Source: a virus
Direction: 5' to 3' (one strand)
IMG/VR virus record: IMGVR_UViG_3300037485_001979
Span: 107,560 to 171,559 of that record
DNA length: 64,000 nucleotides
Part shown: piece after piece, positions 17,365 through 26,272 of the stretch
Layout of the letters: each line of letters opens with the position of its first letter
How positions within the stretch are numbered: the stretch's first letter is position 1
The notes under the pieces: generated by a model
Told to the model about the DNA's origin: nothing
The model's input: the letters and a program-made list of their open reading frames with translations, nothing else
The model's database searches: none
Program-made: the position numbers and the translations under genes

Positions 17365-19391
17365 TGGGTCCTCCAGGTCACCGCGGCGAACCGGAGGTCT
17401 TTGAGGTGGTGGATCTCGCATTTGCCATCATACGAGTTCAGTTGGCCGCCGGCGTCTTCACGGGCGACCTCATGACACCAGTCCAGCCAGTCCTGGTACT
17501 GCTTCGCATTGAGATCCTTCTGGGGATCCCATTGCTTGACATGGATCTTGTCATCTTTACCGATAAACCCACGTGAACGCAGCCAGCACTGCTTGCCGTA
17601 GTCAGCGTAACCATTGTTGACCCCATGCGCAGCCAATGCGGCCACTGCGCCTTCAGGGGAGTATTCCTGGAGCGACGGCAACGCGATCATGACATATTTC
17701 TCGGGGCCATAACTGAAGGAGACCTCTGGCAACGGTTCGCCCTCGATGCCATCCGGGCTCAGGCAGCGGTGGAAGCTGTCGTTGTCGAGCTCGAAGCCAT
17801 AACACTTCGTGATATCGAAGCGCATGGCGAGGGCGGGCTCAAAGGCTTCCTGGAAACCCTTGTGGCTCGCCTTGGGGAGTTCATTGGCGATGAACTCCTT
17901 GAGCTCAGTGGTGTCCCCAGAGAAATCATCGTACTCCTTGCGGAGTACCTCACATGCCTTGTCATATGGCAGGAAATTGCCGTCGTTATCACAGAGCAAG
18001 TGCATGTTCTCGGGGGGAATGACGAAATGGGCTTCCTTTACAGTGTCGAGATCACGCACACTGAAACCGAGTTCACCAAAGGAACCAATGGTGATGTAAG
18101 GTTTCGCGCCCCTGTGGTTGTTGGTATCACTGAGGATGTGAGGCCAGCCTGCCTTGGCCATGCGCTGGTGTTCCATGCGCTGGGCTTCACCACCGGAGAC
18201 CAGGATACCCGAGCTGCACCAGATCTGGAGCAGGGACTTCGCAAACCTCACCATCTTGGGGTCCGCATGCTTGGATTCCGTGACCAAGGCATACGCATTG
18301 TTCTCGATATAGGTCCGCAGTGCCGCGGGATCCGAGAGGGCTTCATCCAGGGTGCCCCAGGTGATGAGAACATCCACAATAGGTGAACACGTGAACTCAT
18401 TGTGACCCCACCCCAGGAATGGTGGCATGTTGAACTTCCACTCCCTGACCAAGATCGGCAGCTTCTTCTGGATACGGGTGATGAGTTCCAAGAACTCGCG
18501 TTCATCGACGGCGTAATTCCGGATCTTCCTGACGGTGCCTTCACAGCCCCCGTGTTCCTCCAGGGTATTGATCAAGAACTTCTGAATCGCCTCCTGGGTT
18601 TCGACGACCGCACTATGCGAGAAGTGCTGCGCAGTCCTCGCTGTGCACTGCAGGTTGGAAAGAATGAGCTTGAAATACTCGTTGGATTTCATGCCATCCG
18701 TGTACGCCTTGCTGTCACCGTACTTCATGCAATTCACGATCTCAGCGGAGACCCGGGCGACGTCGACTCCAGTGATCCCTGCTGGCGGGGTCTCGAAGAG
18801 ATCAGCATGGGCTACGAACAAATCGAATGCACCCAGAACCGCCTTCTGCAGGAACAAGGCGATGTGATCGGTGGATGAAATGTCATGCTTCCAGGACTTG
18901 GTGGCGCAGTAGGACTCCCAGCGTGGGCGCCCCAGCCGGGCCAAGTAACCGGCTTCATAGGTGTTCATGGCGAAGGTGACCCATGGGGGCTGGGCCTGCA
19001 TGGGCACGAGATCATGGGTACCCGAATGCGTGATACCCCCAATGCCGGCACATGCCTTGGCGAAATCGAGATCAGACAACTTGAACACTGGGGTCCGGGA
19101 GACCTCACGGTAGAACTTCTTTTTGCCCACCTCCCGTGTGAGGATCCCGGGGATCTGCGTGGGTCGTGGTGACATCTCGACTTCATCCCAACTCGGGACT
19201 TCGATGGGCAGCGCATACAGAGAACTCGGGATCCAGACATCACGGGGTTCACCGTTGTCATTCGGGAACCCCGCGGGTGCCTTGGTGAACTTGACTTGAT
19301 CCCATGAAAAAGCCGCACGGTTTCGTGCGGCTGTGGTCTGCAGGGCGTTGAGGCGGCGTGCTGCGGCCTCGATGATTTCAAGAGCTGACAT
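17361..19391 (-). CDS. Large hypothetical protein (676 aa)
   Basis: One of the longest genes without a recognised domain. AAAGGAAC precedes the ATG at 19391. The N-terminal helix (residues 1-30) is Ala/Arg rich, the middle is alpha/beta with scattered Cys and Trp, and the C-terminus ends with a HHLKDLRFAAVTW segment. It lies between exonuclease/RuvB genes and a GHKL ATPase, so a DNA-metabolic role is possible but unproven. Confidence 0.7.
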   Translation of the reverse strand: MSALEIIEAAARRLNALQTTAARNRAAFSWDQVKFTKAPAGFPNDNGEPRDVWIPSSLYALPIEVPSWDEVEMSPRPTQIPGILTREVGKKKFYREVSRTPVFKLSDLDFAKACAGIGGITHSGTHDLVPMQAQPPWVTFAMNTYEAGYLARLGRPRWESYCATKSWKHDISSTDHIALFLQKAVLGAFDLFVAHADLFETPPAGITGVDVARVSAEIVNCMKYGDSKAYTDGMKSNEYFKLILSNLQCTARTAQHFSHSAVVETQEAIQKFLINTLEEHGGCEGTVRKIRNYAVDEREFLELITRIQKKLPILVREWKFNMPPFLGWGHNEFTCSPIVDVLITWGTLDEALSDPAALRTYIENNAYALVTESKHADPKMVRFAKSLLQIWCSSGILVSGGEAQRMEHQRMAKAGWPHILSDTNNHRGAKPYITIGSFGELGFSVRDLDTVKEAHFVIPPENMHLLCDNDGNFLPYDKACEVLRKEYDDFSGDTTELKEFIANELPKASHKGFQEAFEPALAMRFDITKCYGFELDNDSFHRCLSPDGIEGEPLPEVSFSYGPEKYVMIALPSLQEYSPEGAVAALAAHGVNNGYADYGKQCWLRSRGFIGKDDKIHVKQWDPQKDLNAKQYQDWLDWCHEVAREDAGGQLNSYDGKCEIHHLKDLRFAAVTWRTQ

Positions 19392-19402
19392 GCGTGTTCC
19401 TT

Positions 19403-20233
19403 TCAGAACGGTGGAGAGTCATCGTCGATGCGGGACCAGAAGTCACTGAAAACTCGGGGAGGCGCATCGGGGTACCGTGTCTTGACTACGGCATCAACGA
19501 GTCTGCGATAGGTCTCCGCGGGGATCTGGGCTCCCTTGACTTGGCCGAGCACCTTGAACAGGAGCCCAGCGGTGTTCAGACAATCACAGAGACAGTAATC
19601 GATGACATCATCGATCTTTCCTGCCTTGACGAGAGCGCCGACATCGGAGCCATCGCAGTCCAGTTTTCCAGGGAGCCCGACGAGACGGGACCAGAAGTTG
19701 AGATCGCCTCCTGAGCGTGATTTACCGGAGAGGAAGACGCTGAGGTCCAGATGGGTGTCATTAGAGGTATTTGAACTCCGTGGATCCTCCCAGGGCTTCA
19801 GGGCGAGGCCTCGGAACCACCAGGGCACCGAGACGCCATGCTTGAGTGCCTGGGCCTCCATCATGGGGAAATCGAAGTTGTGGCCCCCGAAGGTGACCAG
19901 GGTTCGTGTGCCCAGGGAGTTCACGGCACCGACCACGGCACCCCAGAAGGCTTCAGTGAAGGCGCGATCGAAGACATGATGAATGGTCTGGACCCCGAGG
20001 AGTCTGAGATCCTCGGAGATCGCGAGCATGCAGGCGACCACGGGGGTCTGGAGACGGCCGGGGTAGAAACAGTTCTCGGTCTCCTTGCAGATCTTGTCAC
20101 CCACCCGGGCTAAGCAGGCATCGTAATTCTCGGCGACGAGCCCACCGGTCTGGGCATCCCGGGTGTAAGTGTGATTCGTGTTATACACTACAGAGTCATG
20201 CCGAACACTCTCGATATCAAGTACGAGGTACAT
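19403..20233 (-). CDS. PolB-type DEDDy 3'-5' exonuclease
   Basis: Predicted 3'-5' exonuclease of the DnaQ-like superfamily. ExoI is D6-I-E8 (MYLVLDIES), ExoII is GHNFDFPM at 117-124 with D121, and ExoIII is Y213-xxx-D217 (IDDVIDYCLCD), the DEDDy arrangement of the stand-alone PolB-like exonuclease family. From the start at 20233 it is 276 aa. It overlaps the upstream gene by 17 bases. Likely roles are DNA end processing or degradation of host DNA. Confidence 0.8.
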   Translation of the reverse strand: MYLVLDIESVRHDSVVYNTNHTYTRDAQTGGLVAENYDACLARVGDKICKETENCFYPGRLQTPVVACMLAISEDLRLLGVQTIHHVFDRAFTEAFWGAVVGAVNSLGTRTLVTFGGHNFDFPMMEAQALKHGVSVPWWFRGLALKPWEDPRSSNTSNDTHLDLSVFLSGKSRSGGDLNFWSRLVGLPGKLDCDGSDVGALVKAGKIDDVIDYCLCDCLNTAGLLFKVLGQVKGAQIPAETYRRLVDAVVKTRYPDAPPRVFSDFWSRIDDDSPPF

Positions 20234-20852
20234 CGGTGTCCTCCCCGTAAACATTGTGGAGATGGACAACACCACCGTCGTGGACGACATGTGGGGACAT
20301 CTGGAGATTCGCCCACCGCTCGGATTCCTCGGCCTCCTTCTTCGTGTTGTAGGGGCGCGAGGAAATCACGCCATCAACACAGATGACCACTGCGGTACGT
20401 GGTAGCGGGGCATTGGGGTCGTACCCCGAGATATCAGGGGAGGCATCGGAGCGCCCCGTGGGGGTCACGATGTCATTCTCCTCGGCGATCTCTTGGCGAA
20501 CCCGTCTGGCCTCGATCTGGGCCAGCGATGATGTCTTGATCTCACCAAGCGTGATGTCGCAGCCATGCTTGACGACCCCGAAGCCTCCGAGATGGAGGAG
20601 TTTGGCGATCACGGGAGTCACGGCGTCGGATACCGAGGGCATCCCATCGGCGTACGCCGGGGCCACGGCGTAGATCATGCCGTCACGAATCGGAACGGGG
20701 TCCACTGAGGATGAGACCACAGCAGCGACCTGGTTGGTGCGCAAACAGTGGGCCAGGAACTTCTCGGCACCCCCTGGCGAGATGACCACGTAGGCATTGG
20801 ACATTTCGATCCAGTTGAAATAGAACTTTCGGAACTCGTCGAGCAAACTCAT
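20217..20852 (-). CDS. Hypothetical protein (211 aa)
   Basis: ATGA-coupled to ruvB upstream. The first 110 residues are alpha/beta; the last 60 have the ICVDGVISSRPYNTKKEAEESE pattern of a short repeat-like beta/alpha unit. No family is recognised. Confidence 0.65.
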   Translation of the reverse strand: MSLLDEFRKFYFNWIEMSNAYVVISPGGAEKFLAHCLRTNQVAAVVSSSVDPVPIRDGMIYAVAPAYADGMPSVSDAVTPVIAKLLHLGGFGVVKHGCDITLGEIKTSSLAQIEARRVRQEIAEENDIVTPTGRSDASPDISGYDPNAPLPRTAVVICVDGVISSRPYNTKKEAEESERWANLQMSPHVVHDGGVVHLHNVYGEDTDVPRT

Positions 20853-21817
20853 GTGTTCCCTATCTTGCCGAGGATCTCGGCGCCTCCAGCGGTGAGCTTG
20901 CGGCCCTGGCGGCCACGTTCAATGAAACCCTGCTGGAGTAACCAGGGCTCATAGGTGTCTTCAATGGTGCGCTCTTCTTCGTCGAGTGCAGCCGACAACG
21001 TCTTCAACCCGGTGACCCCATTGGTGGCCAGGATCTCGAGGATCCTGACTTCCATCTTGCCGAGCCCCTGGGTGTAACCGAGGCGATCCAGGGTGCGCTG
21101 CACGGTACCCGTGGTGATCCCCCCGGTCTCCGAGATCGAGGAACCAAAGTAGGTGTCGAGGACGGCTTCGATGAGGCGCCCCGCGAATCTCCCGGTGCCA
21201 TGACAGGGTTTGATGAGAAGCCCGATGGCATCGGAGTCCCATTCGATGCCCTTGATGTCATCAGACTCCTCACGATACGCGTTCACGGTCCACTTGAGGA
21301 CCTCGAGCATGGAGGCGTCATCGTAGAGCTCGAGCCGGATGTGGTGCTTGAACCGATCCCGCATGGGCTCTGGAATCAGGCCCTCACGAGTCGTCGCCCC
21401 GGCCACCGTGTAATCAGCAACCTCCAGAGTGATCAGTGGCTGGTTCTCCCCCATGGAGACCGTGACCTTTTGATCCTCCATGACGTGGTAGAGATACTCG
21501 GAGACCTCACCGGGTAAGGCGTGGATCTCGTCGAGGAACAGGAGACCACCTTGGGGAACCGTGGTCAATGTGGGCAGGATATCCTTGGGCTTCTCGACTG
21601 CGGTGCAGTTGAGAACCGTGACACTCTCAGGCCTCAGCCCGAGTTCATGGGGGACCACGTGGGCTGCCAGAGTGGTCTTACCAACCCCCGGGGGACCCAC
21701 GATGAGGAAATGTGCGAATCGCTTTGACCTCCGAGTCGCGGCACGGACGGCAACAGCGAGCTGTTCGACGGCATCAGTTTGGCCGTGGAACGCCTGGAAA
21801 CTGTTCGGACGGGGCAT
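20849..21817 (-). CDS. ruvB: Holliday junction branch migration ATPase RuvB
   Basis: Hexameric AAA+ motor that drives branch migration with RuvA. Walker A GPPGVGKTT is at 41-49, Walker B LFLDEIHALP at 93-102, and the sensor/arginine-finger block GATTREGLIPEPMRDRF at 140-156 matches the RuvB consensus closely. The C-terminal winged helix ends with WLLQQGFIERGRQGR. At 322 aa it is near the bacterial length (~335). GGAGG precedes the ATG, and the gene begins inside the rusA-like gene. Confidence 0.92.
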   Translation of the reverse strand: MPRPNSFQAFHGQTDAVEQLAVAVRAATRRSKRFAHFLIVGPPGVGKTTLAAHVVPHELGLRPESVTVLNCTAVEKPKDILPTLTTVPQGGLLFLDEIHALPGEVSEYLYHVMEDQKVTVSMGENQPLITLEVADYTVAGATTREGLIPEPMRDRFKHHIRLELYDDASMLEVLKWTVNAYREESDDIKGIEWDSDAIGLLIKPCHGTGRFAGRLIEAVLDTYFGSSISETGGITTGTVQRTLDRLGYTQGLGKMEVRILEILATNGVTGLKTLSAALDEEERTIEDTYEPWLLQQGFIERGRQGRKLTAGGAEILGKIGNT

Positions 21818-22328
21818 AACGTGCCTCCAATAGTGTTAGTATAACGATTTCTTCGTCACCTCTGCGCTGCGAGTAATCGCACTTAAAACATGAGGGCTTG
21901 TCATCGAGGATGACTGCATTCCTTGTTAGTGCATCGATTGTTGGCTTCGCGCCACCTACGAGGTTTCCATAGTCCATTTCTCTGGATTTACCGGTGTAGA
22001 CGCGCTCAATGGACCAATGTGACCACGGCAGCCTGAGGCCACGCAAGGGGGCAATGAAGGGGACAATCCCAGAATACCACTTGTTGCGGTATGTTGAGTA
22101 GACCCGCCAGTGTGCGTACTGTGACTTGTTCTGACTCTCGACACGGATGGGAACTCGTATAACAAATGGAAGCACTGGCTCCACTATCTGCTGTGGGATC
22201 CGATCTCGTGCTGGCGGCGGGGATGCCGCGGGTTTACGCTTTCGTGCGCACGCCTTGACGTGTGCCCGGATCGTGGCGAGATCCCCGCTGATCGTCTCCC
22301 CGCACCCCGGGCATCTCGTGCTTGTCAT
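21774..22328 (-). CDS. RusA-type Holliday junction resolvase with zinc finger
   Basis: RusA cuts four-way junctions as a dimer. The family signature D-x-D/N-N-x-x-K...DAL...DD is seen as D119, N122, K128, D132-A-L and D142-D143 (MDYGNLVGGAKPTIDAL, ILDD). An N-terminal C6-x2-C9...H23...C27 zinc finger and a basic linker are extra relative to E. coli RusA (120 aa). It overlaps the RuvB start by 44 bases, so junction motor and resolvase are co-translated. Confidence 0.78.
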   Translation of the reverse strand: MTSTRCPGCGETISGDLATIRAHVKACARKRKPAASPPPARDRIPQQIVEPVLPFVIRVPIRVESQNKSQYAHWRVYSTYRNKWYSGIVPFIAPLRGLRLPWSHWSIERVYTGKSREMDYGNLVGGAKPTIDALTRNAVILDDKPSCFKCDYSQRRGDEEIVILTLLEARYAPSEQFPGVPRPN

Positions 22329-22776
22329 AAAAGGACCTCACGGAGTCATGGAACCTGGCGAGGTTAAAAACCGTGAGCACGAAGGGTGCACCGCTGGGTT
22401 CCCTGACTTCCTTCATGGAAGATGTATTGAAACACTTGATACCACTGGGGGTCGTGATCACCATGATGGCGCCATCAAAGATGGATACACTATCAGTGGC
22501 GATGACTTCAGCGGGATGCTTGGAGACCTCGGAGACAAACGCCATCCTGGCGGACTCCGGGATCCCCGATCTCGACAAAAAGGCGGAGACTACCGAAATA
22601 GTCACCGCCTCGACTTGACCCAGTGTGGGGTTCAACATCCCGATCAGGGATAGAGTTGAACGTATGTAACCGATGCCCTGGTCACCGATCCCGAAGGATG
22701 CTGCCACGGCTTCGACGACATCAGACTCAGATTGAACGTGTGAGCTTGATGTCTCTTTCATATGCGACGACGACAT
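22234..22776 (-). CDS. Hypothetical protein (about 180 aa)
   Basis: The start is uncertain: ATGs at 22785, 22776 and 22761 all follow an AAGGTACAGAAGG stretch, and I chose 22776. The 3' end overlaps the resolvase gene by 95 bases in another frame. Residues ~15-70 look like a helical domain (VVEAVAASFGIGDQGIGYI). The C-terminus is basic and Arg/Gly-rich. Function unknown. Confidence 0.55.
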   Translation of the reverse strand: MSSSHMKETSSSHVQSESDVVEAVAASFGIGDQGIGYIRSTLSLIGMLNPTLGQVEAVTISVVSAFLSRSGIPESARMAFVSEVSKHPAEVIATDSVSIFDGAIMVITTPSGIKCFNTSSMKEVREPSGAPFVLTVFNLARFHDSVRSFYDKHEMPGVRGDDQRGSRHDPGTRQGVRTKA

Positions 22777-23047
22777 CTGCCCCATCCTTCTGTACCTTAA
22801 CAGGGTAGGTATGCCCGTTGTCCATCCCATAATTGGTAATGCCGAGTTCCGCTTTCTTCTCTTCGACTTCATTGCGGAATCCAGGGGACGACAGGTAGGA
22901 GATCACACCTGAGATCTCCTTGGGGTCATCAATGGCTACACGCGCAATGATACGCGTTTTATCCAGACCCTTGGTAGACGTGAACTCTGAACCGTCACTG
23001 GTGTGAAAGGTTACTGGGTACTTTTTGATTCCGAACTGCTGACTCAC
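22727..23047 (-). CDS. Hypothetical protein (106 aa)
   Basis: The first gene downstream of the best promoter-like sequence in this part of the window (23073-23101). A small beta-rich protein with a Lys-rich surface; no recognised domain. Confidence 0.62.
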   Translation of the reverse strand: MSQQFGIKKYPVTFHTSDGSEFTSTKGLDKTRIIARVAIDDPKEISGVISYLSSPGFRNEVEEKKAELGITNYGMDNGHTYPVKVQKDGADVVVAYERDIKLTRSI

Positions 23048-23072
23048 GGTAGGCTCCTTGCTGGGGTTGACC

Positions 23073-23101
23073 TATAGTGAATCCCTGCGGTGCGGAGTCA
23101 A
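23073..23101 (-). promoter_or_regulatory. Sigma70-like promoter
   Basis: The minus strand has TTGACT, a 17-base spacer and ACTATA in the 66-base gap upstream of the 106-aa gene. It shares the GGCTTGACT context with the motif sites at 4775 and 30862 but lacks their GTAAAC block. Confidence 0.5.
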
Positions 23102-23113
23102 GCCACCGCGGGT

Positions 23114-23758
23114 TCAGGCGTCGTGCATGAACCCGGCGTTGTCGAGACACTCGGCGACAAACCGAGCCGCATAGCAGTCATCCAGTGCGGTGTGGCGTTC
23201 CCAGGTCTCCCCGGTGACACCTTGGTAGTTGAGCTGCTCACATGCCGCACCTAACTTGGCCATGCCCTTGCCGACTTGAGTGACCCCCTGGACCTTCTTG
23301 AGCCACCGAGTAAAGGCGACACAGGGATCTCGCCATTCGGGGAGACAGGCATCATGGATCTCGGGGATGAGATCCTTACACCACGATTTATCGAACCCCT
23401 TGTTATACGCGATGCCATGGAAGCCCTGGCGACCCCCGAGCCAGCCCTTGATATTCGTGCGAACCTCGGAGAGCTCAACAAGTGGGGATACAATGTTCTC
23501 GAGCTCGGCGGGGTTCGGGGTGCGGCCTCCGAAGTCACCCCAGAGTTCGGGTCGGTACCCATTGATCGCAGCGGCATCAGGTGAGATCTTCTTACCAGGC
23601 TGCGGGATGATGTAACTCTGGAAGGAATCCAGAATCTTGTACTCGTGATCCACGATGAGAATCGCGATCTCGATGAGGGCGTCGTCGAAGCGACTGAAGC
23701 CCCCGGTTTCGATATCCACGATTGCAGATCTGGAGCCCGGATTTAATAGGCGTGTCAT
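23114..23758 (-). CDS. DnaQ-like DEDDh 3'-5' exonuclease
   Basis: ExoI is D15-I-E17 (VDIETGG), ExoII centres on D123 (GIAYNKGFDKSW), and ExoIII is H189-TAL-D193/194 (ERHTALDDCYAA), the DEDDh arrangement of DnaQ/RNase T-type nucleases. The 214-aa length is normal for a stand-alone exonuclease. It is ATGA-coupled to the gene upstream. The phage therefore has two free exonucleases in addition to the polymerase proofreading domain. Confidence 0.82.
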   Translation of the reverse strand: MTRLLNPGSRSAIVDIETGGFSRFDDALIEIAILIVDHEYKILDSFQSYIIPQPGKKISPDAAAINGYRPELWGDFGGRTPNPAELENIVSPLVELSEVRTNIKGWLGGRQGFHGIAYNKGFDKSWCKDLIPEIHDACLPEWRDPCVAFTRWLKKVQGVTQVGKGMAKLGAACEQLNYQGVTGETWERHTALDDCYAARFVAECLDNAGFMHDA

Positions 23759-24405
23759 TTGACGTCTTCTTCTCCCACGATTACGTGGGTTTCGGGTGCA
23801 TTGAGTACCCAGCCCCCGCAGTCCTCTGCGGAGGGGCCACGGCGGTGTATGGTCCCCACACTTTTGCCATCACTGAGTGTGATCTCACGTGATACCATCG
23901 GAGACCGAATCACTGCGATGATATTCTCGGCATTCGCAGTGGCACGTAAGGCGGAATCCCGGAGATGATCATCTAGGAGCTCTGCGGACTCCAGGTTGAA
24001 CTCGATCTCAGACAGAATCCTGACGTCGTGATCACAGGGCTGTAGGACCACGAAGACTTGACCCGAGGATACCCGGAGGACTTCCGTGATCTGTGTGGTC
24101 GCATACTTCGCTGACCAGACGACGTCGAGATCCTTGGGGCGCCAACTCACGAGACCGTTGAGTCGGGAGTAAATCGATTTTGCACGAGACCACCATACAT
24201 TCAAATCTGAATCCATGATCATGGCAAACTCGAGCTCCAGCCGTGCTGATTTCGAGAAGCTCAGAAATATCGAGGGTAGGAAGAATGGTGAATCCGTAGC
24301 ACAATCGGCGAGGGCACGGGCTACGCCCAGCACACTGCCTTCAATTTCCAGGGGGTCATTCCCCTTCCGCTGGAGCTTGTTGTCCTGTAGGAATAATTTG
24401 CCCAT
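23755..24405 (-). CDS. Hypothetical protein (216 aa)
   Basis: The ATG at 24405 lies inside the preceding gene (50-base overlap). No domain is recognised. The N-terminal third is hydrophobic/helical and the C-terminal third beta-rich. Coupled to the DEDDh exonuclease by ATGA. Confidence 0.6.
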   Translation of the reverse strand: MGKLFLQDNKLQRKGNDPLEIEGSVLGVARALADCATDSPFFLPSIFLSFSKSARLELEFAMIMDSDLNVWWSRAKSIYSRLNGLVSWRPKDLDVVWSAKYATTQITEVLRVSSGQVFVVLQPCDHDVRILSEIEFNLESAELLDDHLRDSALRATANAENIIAVIRSPMVSREITLSDGKSVGTIHRRGPSAEDCGGWVLNAPETHVIVGEEDVK

Positions 24406-24760
24406 ATAAAGAAAGTCCTCTGGTGTCCTCGAGACTCGAGGACACCGGTAAAGTTTGAGAGTCCGCGGTGAGGGATCCCTGGGATCCGATGATTAAGATG
24501 TCTTCGTGTTCGATGGGTACCAGGTGCCCCCTGACCACACGAACCACGTTCTCACCTCGGAGGTGAGAGGCCAGCGCCCGGTGACCATCGGGGTCATCGG
24601 TGAAGTCGAAACAGCGCGCACCCCTGGGGGATGTCGTGAACGCGTATATCCGTGGTGGGATGTCCACCGCAGGTAACTCGACACGAAACCCCCGGGAGCC
24701 GAACTCCTGGGTGCGCGTGGGGCGCCGAAGCCTGAGATGATCGAATCCAAACCTGGCCAT
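24356..24760 (-). CDS. Hypothetical protein (134 aa)
   Basis: The start MARFGFDHLR at 24760 follows an AAGGATG site; the upstream extension overlaps the end of the previous gene. The N-terminus is basic (RLRRPTRTQ). No family is recognised. Confidence 0.6.
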   Translation of the reverse strand: MARFGFDHLRLRRPTRTQEFGSRGFRVELPAVDIPPRIYAFTTSPRGARCFDFTDDPDGHRALASHLRGENVVRVVRGHLVPIEHEDILIIGSQGSLTADSQTLPVSSSLEDTRGLSLYGQIIPTGQQAPAEGE

Positions 24761-24776
24761 TACGACATCCTTGCGG

Positions 24777-25538
24777 TTACACCGCGTACTGTTTGGCTTC
24801 TTCATCAACCACGGTGTTCACGCTGAACACCGGGGCGTCGAGCCCCCACCCAGGGAGAGTCATGACTCGAGGCCCCCGTGATGTCGTCAGGTTCAGAGGA
24901 ATCGCGAAATGTACATCAACGGCGACGCGATCATGGATGAAGGGGTCCGCGATCTTGATGGTCGCCCAGTCAACACGAAACACGGTTTCCCCGGGGACAT
25001 AGATGTCATCGGAGGCCCCGGGGTCAGTCTTGAACCGATACGATGCAATGAAGTCTCGGAACTTAGCAGAGTACGCATGCGGGATCCCCAGGATCTGATG
25101 TGCGAACTCCGACTTCTCGAACTGGGCGACTCCATGTACCTTCGCAATCGGTTTCGAGCTGACATGTGACTTAATCGGTACATCGAGTTTCCCTGCGGAC
25201 AGGAAGACGTCGAAGAGACGCCGAGGATTCCGGTTGTAGAGATTCCGGATGAACCCGTAGGGGAGTCCAAGAAAGAACCAGGAGAAATCCCGATCGAGAC
25301 CTGATGGGGTCGTCAGCTCGGGATCCCCGCCTTGGATCTCCAGTGTGGTATGATGCACGGGAACCCCCTCGGGATCCTCGTGATGCTTGAGTAACTTGGT
25401 CAAGGATTCCGCGGATTCCTTGGGGTCGACATGGAACCCAATTGAGTTGGGGTCCACAACCGTCGCCGGGATCCCCGCTGCTTTCATCTTGTTCACGTAG
25501 CCGTCGAGACGACTACCACCTGTGTTGACGCCGGACAT
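24777..25538 (-). CDS. Hypothetical protein (253 aa)
   Basis: The start MSGVNTGGSR at 25538 has GGGAG upstream and overlaps the previous gene by 46 bases. A soluble alpha/beta protein with a beta-rich C-terminal half containing several Phe/Val strands. No recognised motif. Confidence 0.62.
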   Translation of the reverse strand: MSGVNTGGSRLDGYVNKMKAAGIPATVVDPNSIGFHVDPKESAESLTKLLKHHEDPEGVPVHHTTLEIQGGDPELTTPSGLDRDFSWFFLGLPYGFIRNLYNRNPRRLFDVFLSAGKLDVPIKSHVSSKPIAKVHGVAQFEKSEFAHQILGIPHAYSAKFRDFIASYRFKTDPGASDDIYVPGETVFRVDWATIKIADPFIHDRVAVDVHFAIPLNLTTSRGPRVMTLPGWGLDAPVFSVNTVVDEEAKQYAV

Positions 25539-26272
25539 TCGTGTCTCCCTTTTGTGCATGAGTTGCAATCCCAATCGAAGTCGTATTCGCAGATGGGATC
25601 AACTGGGGTTGGTGTAACCGTAAACCTGAGACGCCTACGCAGGATCTCTTTGTTTCTCTTCTGCATCCACGGTGGCACCCCCCACTCCACGAAATTGAGC
25701 ATGGCGCCGTCGGCATCGGGGACAAGGTATCCCCATAGCCAGAGCCAGGTGAGTACCCAGGGTTCGTGGGGGTAGGCGAGACGCCGTGAGCACCCCATCT
25801 GGTAGGCCAGGAAGGCCAGCCAGGACTCGGGTACCTTCTTGGTCAAGACGTGGCCGGCGGGGTGGCCGCCCATAGCGAGGAGATCAAGTTTGATCCCCCG
25901 CTCATTGTTCCGCCACACACAAGACGTCAGCCCATGGATCTCCAGGGGCACCCACTCAGATCTCACGGGTTGCGTGTACAAGAGCAGGGGACCCTTGTCG
26001 AGTTCATCACGCCTCGCCGCGATCTGCATGGCCAGGACCTCGGCGAACCCTGGGGTCAACACGGTACCCTCGTATTGCAGGAACGTGAATACGAGAGGTT
26101 CAAACAGCATGTCGCCATCGGTTACCGAGTTGAGCTCATGTGCGAACCTCTTGGCGAGGTCGGCAGTTATGGTTTCCCCAACGTAGAGATTGAGGACGCA
26201 GAGAATCCAGTCCCGGGTCGAAAACACGGGGTCGAGTTTCCTCGACGGTGGTTTCCCGACGTCTTCACTCAT
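25493..26272 (-). CDS. Hypothetical protein with C-terminal Cys cluster (259 aa)
   Basis: ATGA-coupled to the upstream gene. Trp-rich between residues 150 and 200 (EPWVLTWLWLWGYLVPDADG). The C-terminus has CEYDFDWDCNSCTKGRHEC, four Cys in a zinc- or iron-sulfur-like cluster. No family is recognised. Confidence 0.65.
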   Translation of the reverse strand: MSEDVGKPPSRKLDPVFSTRDWILCVLNLYVGETITADLAKRFAHELNSVTDGDMLFEPLVFTFLQYEGTVLTPGFAEVLAMQIAARRDELDKGPLLLYTQPVRSEWVPLEIHGLTSCVWRNNERGIKLDLLAMGGHPAGHVLTKKVPESWLAFLAYQMGCSRRLAYPHEPWVLTWLWLWGYLVPDADGAMLNFVEWGVPPWMQKRNKEILRRRLRFTVTPTPVDPICEYDFDWDCNSCTKGRHECPASTQVVVVSTAT

